A DNA stretch of 64,000 nucleotides from Spirodela intermedia (Eukaryota; Streptophyta; Magnoliopsida; Alismatales; Araceae), in NCBI GenBank assembly GCA_902729315.2, contig LR746264.1, positions 8,401,878-8,465,877 on the forward strand. The letters run 5' to 3'. Below are positions 15,468 through 28,283 of this stretch, in pieces (position 1 is the stretch's first letter; the number at the start of each line of letters is the position of its first letter). The position numbers were made by a program, and so were the translations under genes. The notes beneath the pieces are model-generated. The model was not told where the DNA came from. It made no database searches and saw nothing but the letters and a program-made list of their open reading frames with translations.

Positions 15468-17943
15468 TTTCATATTTAATAAATATTTAATAAATATTTT
15501 CTAATTTGATAACGCTTCATTATCAAAGTTTCATCTTCATAGTCTAATACAAATCTTAGTAGTTTTTGGAAGTTTTTTTGTCATAGCGCCAGCTACAACA
15601 GCGCACATTATGAGCTCCTTCCTAGCATAAATATGGTTAGTTTCAAGGAAGACTGCAGTTGGGAATGAAAAATCCTCGAATATGCATTGTGGGTTGGATG
15701 GAACAGGAATGGATGAATAGTTAGAGCGAGCTGGCATGAACAAGAAAAATTATTCCGTGGAGTAATTGGTTGTATGAGTCAGATTTCCTATGTGGAGGAG
15801 ATAACGGGAGATCTGGCGGCTTAAATAGCAAATAAATGAGATTCAGTGACCATTCGAATGCATGGGCATCAAAACTATAAGCACAATTAGTCACGATGAA
15901 ATTACTCATCCCTAGGAATCACGGACCGTTGTTAGCCTCCTATGGGACTTACTGGGGAAACTAATTAAATTTTCCTTTCTTTCTTGGCTTCCCCCAGGAC
16001 AATTATCATTGAGATGGCTGAATTACTCGTCGACGGGTCTTCTCTGTCGGTTGGTGGTCCGGTGATGGACAACAGGTCGCAGGAAATTCACATGAAATAA
16101 TGCAAAAAAGTAGAGTATTTGAGCTTGAATAAACGCATGGTTAAAGAATTTATAAATTAAAAAATGACTGAGATCAAACACAGTCTAAATTTCTGAATAC
16201 CAGAGGCTAGAGAGAAACAGCACTCAAGTTCTCTTATGTTTCAGATGAGGAACGGAGCATAGACTGAGAAGGTCGACATCTAATTCGGGTTACAGATGCG
16301 GATGGAATCAATAAATATCATTGAGCAGCAACCAACATCCTCTAGATGAGATAATATCACCGAGTTCCACTATGTTTTGAAAATCACGAAAAACTAGTTA
16401 ACAGTTTTTCTGCTTTACTGTGAATGCTAACAATAGTGGAAACGGGGAATGTTTCAAGCAAATTGTCTATGTTGTTCTACCAATAGGTTCTTTTCATGGC
16501 CTCCCCAATCTGGGATCTCGCCGAAGACAATCCGAACGTTTTTACGATATAAAAATAATCACACTGTCCTTAGATAAATGCAAGAACCGTTAAGCGTTTT
16601 AACTTGGACGGATGTTCTGATTCTGCCAGATTCAAGGATACCATCATATATCTCATTCATTTCGCATTTCTCTAGATTCAAGCAACCAGTGACTTTTCTG
16701 GGTTTAACGCAAAATTAGTGTAAAAGATCCTAAAATTAACATCAAAAACCTTGGTCGTGACAAGAGACATTGAATGAAGCATACCAGTGTACGGATTTTG
16801 AATATTCCATAAATCATAAAAGAAACAAATTTGGTTTTGTCTATTCGTTTGACAACCCCACCCCCAATACGCACACACACCACGCCGAAGAAAAGCAAAA
16901 GCTTTCTTTTATCTGCCCCCCAACACAAAAATGCAGGCTGTCGTTGAAAAGCAATTGGTTACTGAAAGTATTTGCCACCTCTGCGCAAGTGTTCAGAATG
17001 CCCGGTTGCCGTCTTTTGAAACACGGGCTTTCTTTCTCTTTACTTCTTTTCTTCGGGAAGTGTAGCTCCACAATCAGCTGCCATCCATAGATCAAGATGA
17101 GTGTTGTGTTGTTCTTAACTTTCTCAAAGTTTGACTGTATCGTTCAAATCCAAGAAAATATCTCAGAAATGAGGTGCATTTCCTTCTAAAGCTCCTGCTG
17201 GCGTGTACATTTTCGAAGAGGTATGGGCAGAGAATAGCTCTTTCAGACGCTAGAAGACATTTTTGACCTTATTCGAGCTCTCTTTAATTATATCCATTCA
17301 AATCTGTCATATTGAATCGCTTAATGAACCACCTTCTCTTTCACCTTCTTCTTTTCCATTTCATAATACCCCCTAGTTAGACAAAGTAAAAGAAACAGAA
17401 TGTTAATACAAATGTCAACCTTCCTGAGGACATAAAGAAGTAACTAGAAATAAAATTTAGTCAAACTACCTGGGGACTGAAGAAGATACGACCAAAAATA
17501 GAGAATTTCCCGCATACTCACCTTCTGACCCTTTTGACCAGCTGGCAAATTGATTCTCAATCATCTTTTTATCTTCTTTCAATTTCATTTATTTCATTCA
17601 GTGAGCGTGTATACCATAGAAGATTCAATATTAGGCCGATCGACATCAACAATAATTGCTGAAATGAATAAATGATTCGTACGAAAATTTTGAACTGTTG
17701 AATAATTCGACACTTGATGAACAAGCCTACAAAATACTCGTACTGAATGAAGCTGCAGAGTGAAACTAAAACTGGAAGGGAGGATTTCAAGATCCTTTTG
17801 AAGACAACTTGAAAAATTATTTAGGAAAAAACCCAAAAGTAGAGGAAAACTAAATATCCAGCAAGCTAAGGGATCCTGGATCGTGCAGCAAGTCCGGATT
17901 ACAAGCACCTCTTCCCAGTCAAGGAAGCAAATCCAAAGTGCAC
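15468..17943. other. Gene-free stretch
   Basis: AT-rich sequence without supported genes. Short ORFs at 15537-15909 and 16678-17095 overlap one another on both strands and carry no recognisable motif. The part near 17594-17760 could hold the 3' end of the unassigned gene described at 17944-18676, but this was not established. Confidence 0.5.
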
Positions 17944-18676
17944 CTAAGCAATTGGAAACAAATACGAGAGAAATCAATGGCAAGCATTGAGGATGGATCA
18001 GATACAGGATCTTCCCCAGAGACAAAGTTTGCATTTTTCTTCAATGGCTGCATACGTGCCGTCACTCGTGACACTACGCTACCGTGTAATTATTCCGAGT
18101 AGAAAAATGTCAACTTTAACAAGACTACTACGAGCGCATATTTCTGCTCCTCAAATACCACCAGAGACCACCGGTCAAAAGTTTCAAGATGGAGGACCGC
18201 AGAAAACAGAAATTCAAGGCCTATCGACACTGAAGAAAAATAAATTCCCTTCAATCTTCTCGTAATCCAACCCAGCTTTCCGATATACGCGCAGACATGG
18301 GCGCAAAAATGTAAATAGGAAGAAACGTACACAGAAATCAAACCTAGGTCAAAAGTGATCACCAAGAAACCCAAAAAAATACCTGAATTTGCTGACATTT
18401 ACCTCGCTTGAGCAGTGGAGATAGCGGAATAGCCTCCACCTCACGGGCTTCCCAGAACTGCAGGATCCAACGCGTCCTCTGTCATACCTGATGGAAATCT
18501 CCCGCGAATTTGAACCACAGCTGCGCTTCGTCTCTGCCACTGACCTTATACTTTAGGCCTCGAGGAGGCGGCAGCATTTGTGATGGCGCCGAGGGGCTAC
18601 TGTGACGACTATCCTGTGACTGCCTCCTTCGGGGCCCTCTACAGCTCTTGGAACCGCGGGCTTCCAGGTACCGGAT
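17944..18676 (-). other. Candidate exons of an unidentified minus-strand gene
   Basis: Three open blocks bounded by plausible splice sites. Block A is 18488-18676 (63 codons), preceded by a pyrimidine-rich tract ending CTCGCTCTTTCAG and followed by GTATGA; it includes LKYKVSGRDEAQLWFKFAGD. Block B is 18403-18457, after CCTGCAG and before GTAAAT; it reads FWEAREVEAIPLSPLLKR and joins A in phase. Block C is 17944-18047, ending before GTGCAC, and includes SGEDPVSDPSSMLAIDFSR. The residue composition looks like real protein rather than noise. The join from B to C is uncertain, no start codon or upstream exon was found, and the family was not recognised. It may be a gene fragment. Confidence 0.35.
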
Positions 18677-18699
18677 CTGAAAGAGCGAGAATCCTGTTT

Positions 18700-19435
18700 C
18701 AGAGGCGAAACTTCTATAGTCGGGGCAACGATCGCTTATAAGAAAGTACAGCTACAGTTGATCGAGGCCCTCGATCGCCTCATTAACGGCCAGACTCTAG
18801 CCGGACCCCACGAATTCGGGCCGGGCCGAGTCGGAATTATGTATATTAGTTTTAAGACAACTCTTAAGAAGTTTGGACATGATCCCATTCGAGCTTAGAT
18901 TCTCCCTCCTCACTACCCAGATGATCTATTCCAACTTGGATGCGTTATATGATGTTCAGTTGCCAAACTTTCGATTCATACATCGAAATAGTTGATCTTT
19001 CTCGTGGAATCAAATATCTCGAATCAACTATGGGGAGATTCTCGGGTTTTTATGAAGCCCCTACATAAGACGCCACTGTGGTGAAATCCTTTTCTGTAAA
19101 GACGTACAATCATTCTTCATTCAGAGTTCGATCTTCATAAAGAATTGTCAGCGTAGACCATCTATTTTGGCACACAAGTCCTGTGTTTCTCGATGTTTCA
19201 AGATGATGGATCGGCCGCCGATACCGGCGCCCCCCTCATCCCTTCGGTCGTCAGCTTCGTTTTCAATCGCTGCCCTCGGTTTTGAAGGTGAAACTGGGTG
19301 CTTGTGCCATCGCCGTCGTCGTAGATAAAATATGGCTCGAGTTTGCTGCGGAGTTCACCCGGTGACTCTGTCTTCCAGTCTTTCTCAAGCTTCCGCCTCG
19401 CAGCCTTCTTCCCCATTCGTCTCTTCCTCTGAAAG
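18700..19435. other. Intergenic region upstream of HIG1-like gene
   Basis: No supported gene. The minus-strand ORFs at 19198-19539 overlap the HIG1-like first exon and leader and have no recognisable domain. Confidence 0.5.
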
Positions 19436-19886
19436 ATGGGTTCGCTACAGTCGTGGGTTTCCAACCACAAGCTCGCCGGCGCTGGTAAGCAGCCATCTGT
19501 CGTCAGAATAGGCCTCAGCACAAGTCGCCGTAAGTCCATTCACCTGTATCCTCTGTCCTCGAGTGTCTCAGGCGCTGTCTTCGCTTCCGCCGTAGGGGCG
19601 TCGCTGGTGTACGCGCGCGGCCGGGGGGCGCTTTCAGGCCCGTCGCTGCGCCGCCGCACGCCAGGTAGGCGATCTCTACTACGCCGCTCAGTTCACCGTG
19701 GCACACAAATGACACTGCGGTTTATTTCTTCTGTACAGGGCCGGCGCGCTGGTTTTGGCCTTCGCGGCACTCACCGGTGCAGCGCTCAGGCAGTACTACG
19801 ACGTCATGGACGACGTGCTGGAGCACGTGGGGGACGCGCCGGCGACCGTGCCGGAGGGATTCTTCGACCCCGTGGCCGACTGGTAG
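19436..19886 (+). pseudogene. HIG1-domain (hypoxia-responsive, Rcf1-like) protein gene with apparent frameshift
   Basis: Plant HIG1-family proteins are small two-helix inner-mitochondrial-membrane proteins linked to respiratory supercomplexes and hypoxia response. Exon 1 (19436-19484) encodes MGSLQSWVSNHKLAGA, exon 2 (19572-19664) AVFASAVGASLVYARGRG and PSLR, exon 3 (19739-19886) ALVLAFAALTGAALRQYYD plus a 26-residue acidic tail ending in the TAG at 19884-19886. All boundaries are GT-AG. The first two exons join well, but between PSLR and the conserved H-A-R at the end of exon 2 one base is missing relative to the family frame, near 19649-19656. Read straight through, exon 3 is entered in the wrong frame. 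The rest is intact, so this is either a very recent pseudogene, a sequencing error in a GC-rich run (CGCCGCCGC), or an unannotated splice variant. Confidence 0.7.
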
Positions 19887-21967
19887 AGATCGACAAAGAT
19901 TTCCTTCTGTGTCGCTACAAGTTCTTCAGCCGCAGTGATTGAATGTATACACACACACAGAAATACTGGTGTTGTGAGGACCTCACGGACTCGTTAACTC
20001 GTTTCTTTCCATGGGATCTCCGACGAGCTATAACGCCGCTAGCTCGAGATGTGTGCCTGCTGGCGGTGGGGTTGGGAATGACGATCAACGTCGGCACCGG
20101 ATAAGGTCAAGGGAAAACCGGCGGCGCCGGCGACGAACTTGACGATGCTAGGAGCACACCGATTCTCCCGAAAAGGTGGCGCTAGCTACGTTTTGAAGAA
20201 GTACACGGACCATTCAATTAGACGCAAGTTCACCGGACTGTTAGCATATCTAACAGTATATTAGATACACGAGTAATATATCTATATGAAAATGCACGAC
20301 TTAATGTGTGATAAAACATTTACACTGTACTCAAGTTTGACTTGGCAGAGCTGATTCTCCCCTCTGGTCCCTGCCGCCCGCCAACTCTTCCATCTCATCT
20401 TCCTAAGGATATTATTACAATAGACTGATGCGACGAGGGGAGCCTTCCAAAACGAGAGCACTCCATCCAACGCCGAGCCACCGCCTGTGAGTTGTCAGCG
20501 GGTAGTCACGCCGGGGCGTGGCTGATGCCTGAGTCGTCCTGCTCGAGGGAGGCGATTTCACCGCTGGCGCCAGCAGTCGATAGCTGGATGGGCGTGTGGT
20601 CGGCCGCTCGCTCAGCGGAGGACTCGGAGTATGGGTAATCGCTGAGCTTCTGCCTTGGCTAGAGGCTACCCGAAGTAGACTTTCAGGCGTCTTCGCTCCC
20701 CGTCTCTCTCTCTCTCACTCTCATATCCCGAATCCAAACGAACACAATAATTTATTTTACGTTTAGATCTTGCTCTACCCATTTTGAAACTGAGATCAAA
20801 GAATCACAAATGTGAAAAAAGATGAAGTTGATGTTATTATTATTATTATTCATCATGAATCCAACCATAAAAATTAAGTCAGAGAAAAAGAAAGGGAACG
20901 TCTGACTTCTCAATTATTCGGCTAATTTATAGTGGAAAATCCAAAGTAAAATATTTGAATCTCGCCGTTTTAGACAATTCAAATTCTATTCGAGCGGGTA
21001 GACCAATTGGTCCAATGCGCTCTACTTTCAGTTTCTCTACATGTTACATCTCCTAGAATTCCCAACGATACGGTACTTCAATGGAACCATAGGGCTATAA
21101 TACATAACCAGATAACGTCGAACCTTAGTAAGGGATTCCGCGTCTTCCCCGTCCATTTCAAATCAAACGGTGAACAGGGTACAAGAAGTCAGGAGCTCCG
21201 TAGAAGAAGCGATCGCCGATGAGACTCACATGTGGCTCTCCGTACAAAGGCGAGTAAATGCGGGACAGGCATCAAGTTGAACGACTCGATCTGCCGAACT
21301 CGCCGGGGAGATCATGGTTTTCACTGAGGAGAGACAACGCCAGCCGTCACAAACGGGTTCTGATAATTCCTTCCTTGACAGCAAGCAAACAGAATACAAC
21401 CTAAGCAGAGCTTGTCGCCAGCGTTGAGTGGACAAAATCGATCGATGGCTCGTCAGGGTAATGAAAAGTCCGTGGTTTAGCGTACTCCATTGAAGCAGCC
21501 AGAACGATTTCAACCTCTCCGAGTACGTCAAACATGCTAAATATCTCGTGCCCCTTGGTTTTTTGGGTAGTAAACTTGCATTCACGTCCACGCATCCCTC
21601 GGTTCAGATCTCATGAATATGGATTCCTAATATCTCAGCTATTTTTTCTTTGTTTTCGAAGAACCATGCTGAGAAGAAAAATTGGTTACGTGAAGGTTCT
21701 GATAAGAAACTCACGCGAGAGAAGTCCCACAATTCTCTTCGTTTAAATTATCCGTCATGCATTCGTCCATTTCAAGGGTTTGGAACGTCTCCTATTTTGG
21801 CTTCATACTGGTCGTCTGATCGGAGCAACAGACTTGTATGCGCACTCATAAGTGTAGATTAAAAACGAACCTCAAGCCTTCATTGGATAGCCCGTTAAAC
21901 CCATTACAGAAGACGGCAAACTGGAGAAGGAAGAAGTGAGGAAGCTTGAGCAGAGTAAGAAGGCCTC
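19887..21967. other. Gene-poor stretch with one orphan coding-like segment
   Basis: Mostly non-coding. At 20506-20652 (minus) lies a 48-codon open segment with a stop, reading SDYPYSESSAERAADHTPIQ and then a Ser/Asp-rich end, like the C-terminus of a real protein. No acceptable acceptor site or upstream exon was found. The ORFs around 21226-21595 show no motif. Confidence 0.4.
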
Positions 21968-22340
21968 TTAGAAGTCCTCGTCACTCTCTCTGCAATTCTT
22001 AATAGCCCGCACCACAGCCTGCTTCACCACATTTGCATCGACGATCTCAACTTCTCCTTCAATCTGTGGCGTCGAAGAGGAAAATAATCAACGTGTCGCA
22101 TATTCTGTATGGTTGGAGATTGGAATGAGAAGACGTACTAATAGCAGGCGATGCGCGTGGAAGAAAGCTGCTAAAATGCAAGCAATAGAGACCCTATTTG
22201 TCTTCACTCTGAGATATCACATGATGTTGGACTCTTCAGACAATCACGGATCCCCAAGAGCGTACTTCCTTCGATCCCTCATCCTTTCGTTCACAGGAAA
22301 AAAATCCCCACTCGCAAGTAGACCGCACGATCACTTGGCC

Positions 22341-22378
<38 letters not shown>

Positions 22379-23381
22379 AAACGATGAGGGATTCAATTGT
22401 ATGCTCATGAGCGCGTATCAAATGAGATGGATTGATCTTAGCGAGCTATTACCTCTCCTCCAACCGCTTCTAGTCTGAAGGTGTCCGCACAGGAAACCCT
22501 AGCTTCAAGTACGTTGAGGCCAAGTTCCTCGAACGCCTCCAGTACAGCTACCGTCATGCCGGGACAACTCTCCTTCGAAAATACGCTTACTAGGAAGCTC
22601 TTCTCTAAGGCTTCAACAGTCACCTGATCATGCGTTGAAACAAGATGAAAACATGAGGAAAACTGCACTATACGATAAGAATAACTGGAGAAAGTCTAGA
22701 AGATGAAGCCAGTGCTAGAGGCGTACCAGAGGTGATGAGATGTCATGTACGATGCTCCTTTGGCATGCGATATCTCGGTTCAGCTTTTCCACTTTTTTCT
22801 TCAAATCTTCAATATATTTTGACGCATCCACTATAATCGATGTCTTACTCAGCTGTCACAGGACAAAAAACTAATCAAAATAAATGGATGTAAGTATGCT
22901 GTGTGATGCCTTCATGACAGTATATCGAATTCTGATGGATCGGGATGGAAGCCTTGGGCATGCATAATCGGTTGAAGAAGGTTTTCGTATTTGAACATGG
23001 GGAGAGGGAGGGTGTGAGTGGGAGAGAGCGAGAGAGGGAGAGAGAGAAGATTAACGTTGAGGATTAATATGAAGGAAAGTTATTACAGAATAACAATACA
23101 GGATGTGAAGATTCCAAACTGTGCTTTTTGTAAATAATACAAGTACACGAAGAACAGATACGAGGAATACCAGAGTGAGAGAAAGAGAGCTAAAGAAGAG
23201 GCAGATGATAAACAACGAAGCATGAACGCGATTTTGATAGATAGGAGCAATGAGATGGAGACGAAGCCGAAGAAAATCAGGAGTTTCAAACTTTGTAGGG
23301 AATTACTGCTTGAGAGTTGGTGACGGAACGAAGGATCTGCAGCTTCTCATGCAAAACTCTCTTGTGCTCCCTAGAAACCAT
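21968..23381 (-). CDS. Atypical bHLH protein with C-terminal ACT-like domain
   Basis: Small transcriptional regulator, nuclear by family. Exons in transcript order: 23307-23381, 22727-22852, 22453-22623, 21968-22063. All joins are GT-AG in phase 0, giving 155 residues. Exon 1 starts MVSREHKRVLHEKLQILRSV, a short basic stretch plus helix 1. Exon 2 gives helix 2 and the dimerisation coil (KTSIIVDASKYIEDLKKKVE). Exons 3 and 4 give an ACT-like fold (FLVSVFSKESCPGMTVAVLE, then GEVEIVDANVVKQAVVRAI). The normal bHLH basic region (about 13 residues with the E-box-reading His and Glu) is reduced to R-E-H-K-R right after the initiator Met, so DNA binding may be weak or partner-dependent. No upstream in-frame extension was found before 23381. 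Intron 3 carries a (CT)n run at 22341-22375. Confidence 0.88.
22341..22375. repeat. (CT)n microsatellite in bHLH intron
   Basis: CT dinucleotide run of about 35 bases in the last intron of the bHLH gene. Confidence 0.9.
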
Positions 23382-25398
<2,017 letters not shown>

Positions 25399-25534
25399 AT
25401 AAGAGGAATATATTAACAAATCTCACGAATAAGTTTGACGGAGAACTCAACCTATAGTTAACGTAAATTTAATGGATAATTCACATCTTGAACCACTCGA
25501 TCGAACCCAAGTCGTTCGTCTGCATGAGAGAAGC

Positions 25535-26172
25535 TCAGACGCCTCCACGGACTAGACTCCCTCTTCCTGCAACCACGGACTCCAGCTTCTCGGTGGTCTT
25601 GTTCATGTGCTCTCTCTGGCACGCCTTGATATGCAGGGTAGCATATCCCATCTCCCCGAAGGCCCCTGTCGGGAAGATTTTTCTAACCCCACTACAGACG
25701 CCGAGGCGGAGCCGTCTCGTGAGATGTTCTGGACTGTGGAGGCCAGGCAGCCCCCGCGTCAGATTTGATATTCTGCCCGCGTAGAGGGCCTATGCCGACG
25801 ACGCCTCCGGCCTTGTCCCCATGCACACGGACAAACCAAGTATCCACCCAACTCACATGACCGCCTCATCCCTTCTCTCGCCGTCAACCTCTAGTCTTCC
25901 GATGGCTTCTCCTCCGACAGACCATCCAGCGTGAGCCATGAGGAGCCATCATAGTCCGCCGACTGTGGGGGCGTATTTCGTAGAGATATATCCAGAACGT
26001 CATTCTTGGGAGAGTAGCCTTCAATAGAGACCAGCTTCATCTCTTCTGACAACCGCGATTGATAGGGCATGGGCATAAGTCGAAACCGAGAAAGCTGAGA
26101 ACTCTGGTCGGTCATCTGATTCTCCACGGCTCTAAGAAGGGAGAGGACGACGAAAGGGTTAACCCCTCGCAT
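25535..26172 (-). other. Coding-like relic, unidentified
   Basis: Two minus-strand open segments of locally raised GC. One (25535-25681) ends in TGA and reads GAFGEMGYATLHIKACQREH followed by a charged helix-like run, preceded by a weak acceptor TTAG. The other (25891-26172, 93 codons) includes RLSEEMKLVSIEGYSPKND. Composition looks protein-like, but no family was recognised and the two could not be joined in a convincing transcript. Possibly a decayed gene or mobile-element remnant. Confidence 0.25.
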
Positions 26173-26253
26173 AGCATTCCATCGGTGCTAAGCACCCTCT
26201 CGACAGTAGCACCCTTTCGAAAGGGTTAACTCTTTCGCATAGTATTCCATCGG
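26152..26253. repeat. Short direct repeat, 67-bp spacing
   Basis: GAAAGGGTTAAC...CGCATAG.ATTCCATCGG occurs at 26152-26186 and again at 26219-26253 with a few substitutions. The motif GGTCATCTGATTCT flanks both sides (near 26110 and 26253), suggesting an old local duplication. Confidence 0.75.
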
Positions 26254-27855
26254 TCATCTGATTCTGCTTCTGATTTGACTGTTGTCTCTTGATATTCTCA
26301 CGGAGGAGGAATATGATGCAGGAGAAGCACAACGGCATCTTGCCAAGCGTCTGGTTTTATCGATGTAATGTAGAGGAGACGTGAAGGCGGCATCGTCATG
26401 CCAGCTTAGGCCTCCAAGGTCACTCGTGACTCCTCGTCTGCTTCCTGTAGCCGGTTCCCCCAGGCATGTAATCGGGTTCTATTGCAGTACCCAACAGGGG
26501 AGGGGTTACAGGGGGGACACGTGAGACTCGGCTGTTCCCCATTCATCCTTGACAAAACAGCCGTATGTATAAGTATTTTTCCTTCAGAAGACATAAGAGC
26601 TGATTAATTTACACAACCCTAAGTCGATTGTCCATCAGAAGAAGTTTGGCTTCTAAACGATGATCCTTCAATGAAGGGTTGTGACGGCCACCATAGATAG
26701 CACCACATCGTCTGTTAAGGGATCGTATTGGGTCATTCCAACTGGTCTTATCCTCTTCCCAAGGTGGTGTTACGGCCAGGAGGTCTTCACAACTTGGGCC
26801 CAACCCATGCTAGCGAGAGAGGGAGAGAGCGAGCGAGTGATTACATTGGAGTACTGAGTATGAAGCTCAGAATTGAAAAACCAGGGCTAAACTTAAACTC
26901 TGAGCTAACCGAAACATTTATAACACAACTCTGATCAGCTTCCTTAATATCATACACTTCAGTGGGTTTACTCTCTAGGTTTTCATATACATACATATAT
27001 ATATATATATATATGCGTAGTACTTGTAAGCTATCGTACCTTTGGCAAGCGACGAGGGGTCACGTGAGCTTCATTTCGGGAAAGTACACTCACATGCAAA
27101 GGAGGCGTCGATGAGAACAAAACCTGCAATAAAAACCTAAAGCTCAGCGGGCGGGGAGAAGTCGACGGGATGCTCCTTGCAGTGGGGCTGGGCCTCGCCG
27201 GCAGATGACAAAGAAGTAAAGGTACTCGAGGGGATGGGATAAACACCAAGGACAAGAAGTCTGCTTGTTTGCATGGATCATTCCGTGGTTCCCATGCAAG
27301 AACCGTAAATACACTTTCCTGCCTTCAATTTAGAGAGGGAGAGAGAGAGAGATGCATCCCGTATATATGACCTTGTGGGGACTGTAATCCCCCTGGTCTC
27401 TGATTTCTCGCAGGAGCAGCGACGTCCGTGAAGAAAGGGCTTGTTTGGATGAAGTCTACGACTGTGACCTTTGTCATCTTCCGTCCAAATACGGCAATCC
27501 ACTGGCCTCGTTTTCCCTTCTGATAAGAGCTTGTCTGAGCGGAGTTTATCCCTCGCCTGGTCGCGCTGCGGTGGTCTGTGGCGAGCACAGAGCTCGCGCT
27601 GAGCCGCCCGTGAGTTCCAAGGGCCACCAGCCGCTCTCCCACAAACGCGGATCCGCGGTCCCCAATGAACCAGCCACCTCACGGGAAAAGCAGCTCAATT
27701 GTCCCGTCAGTTCTTACTGTCTCCCCGTTTCGTGTAGATGAGAGAAAAGCCATGGCTGGAGTTGCCCGCCGGCGATTCTCAAGCCTAACACAAGTTACGA
27801 CGGAATCCTATGAGACCTTATCCCCCTATTAGATAGATAGATTGATTGGGGGAGC

Positions 27856-27912
<57 letters not shown>

Positions 27913-28181
27913 CTGTCTGAGACGAGATCTACCTCGATATATTGGAACCCTTATGGATGGGAACAGTCGGGGGCTGGTGATGTAGGCCGGCATGTCCGCT
28001 GAGCCTTGAGCCGGAACGGATAAGCTGACCACCTGCCCGTTTTCTCTTCGGGGAGGCATTTCTAAATTAGGACAGGCTTAGTTGGGCCAGGATGGCCCTC
28101 TGGGAGGAATCACCAGAAAGAATAAGATTTCACTTATATAATGAATTGGTGTGTTGAGGCAACAATAGATGGGGAGCACAC

Positions 28182-28182
<1 letters not shown>
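26254..28182. other. Gene-free, repeat-rich stretch
   Basis: Contains a TA run at about 26993-27014, GA-rich patches at 27333-27350 and a long (GA)n run at 27857-27911. The ORFs on both strands at 27278-27741 overlap and carry no motif. The right end is the 3' flank of the ER-ANT1-like gene. Confidence 0.5.
27857..27911. repeat. (GA)n microsatellite
   Basis: About 27 perfect GA units. Confidence 0.95.

Positions 28183-28221
<39 letters not shown>
28183..28221. repeat. (CT)n microsatellite in ER-ANT1-like 3' region
   Basis: About 19 CT units, 63 bases beyond the stop codon of the minus-strand carrier gene. On the transcript strand this would be a GA tract in the 3' UTR. Confidence 0.92.
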
Positions 28222-28222
<1 letters not shown>

Positions 28223-28283
28223 TTACATGAGAAGAAAATATGTACACCTGCAAAGCAAGGGCTTGCTGGAAATCACATCTTCT

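Noticed and set aside
27278-27741. Overlapping ORFs of 98-134 codons on both strands
   Set aside because: No domain or splice support; the minus-strand ORFs run through a GA-rich tract.
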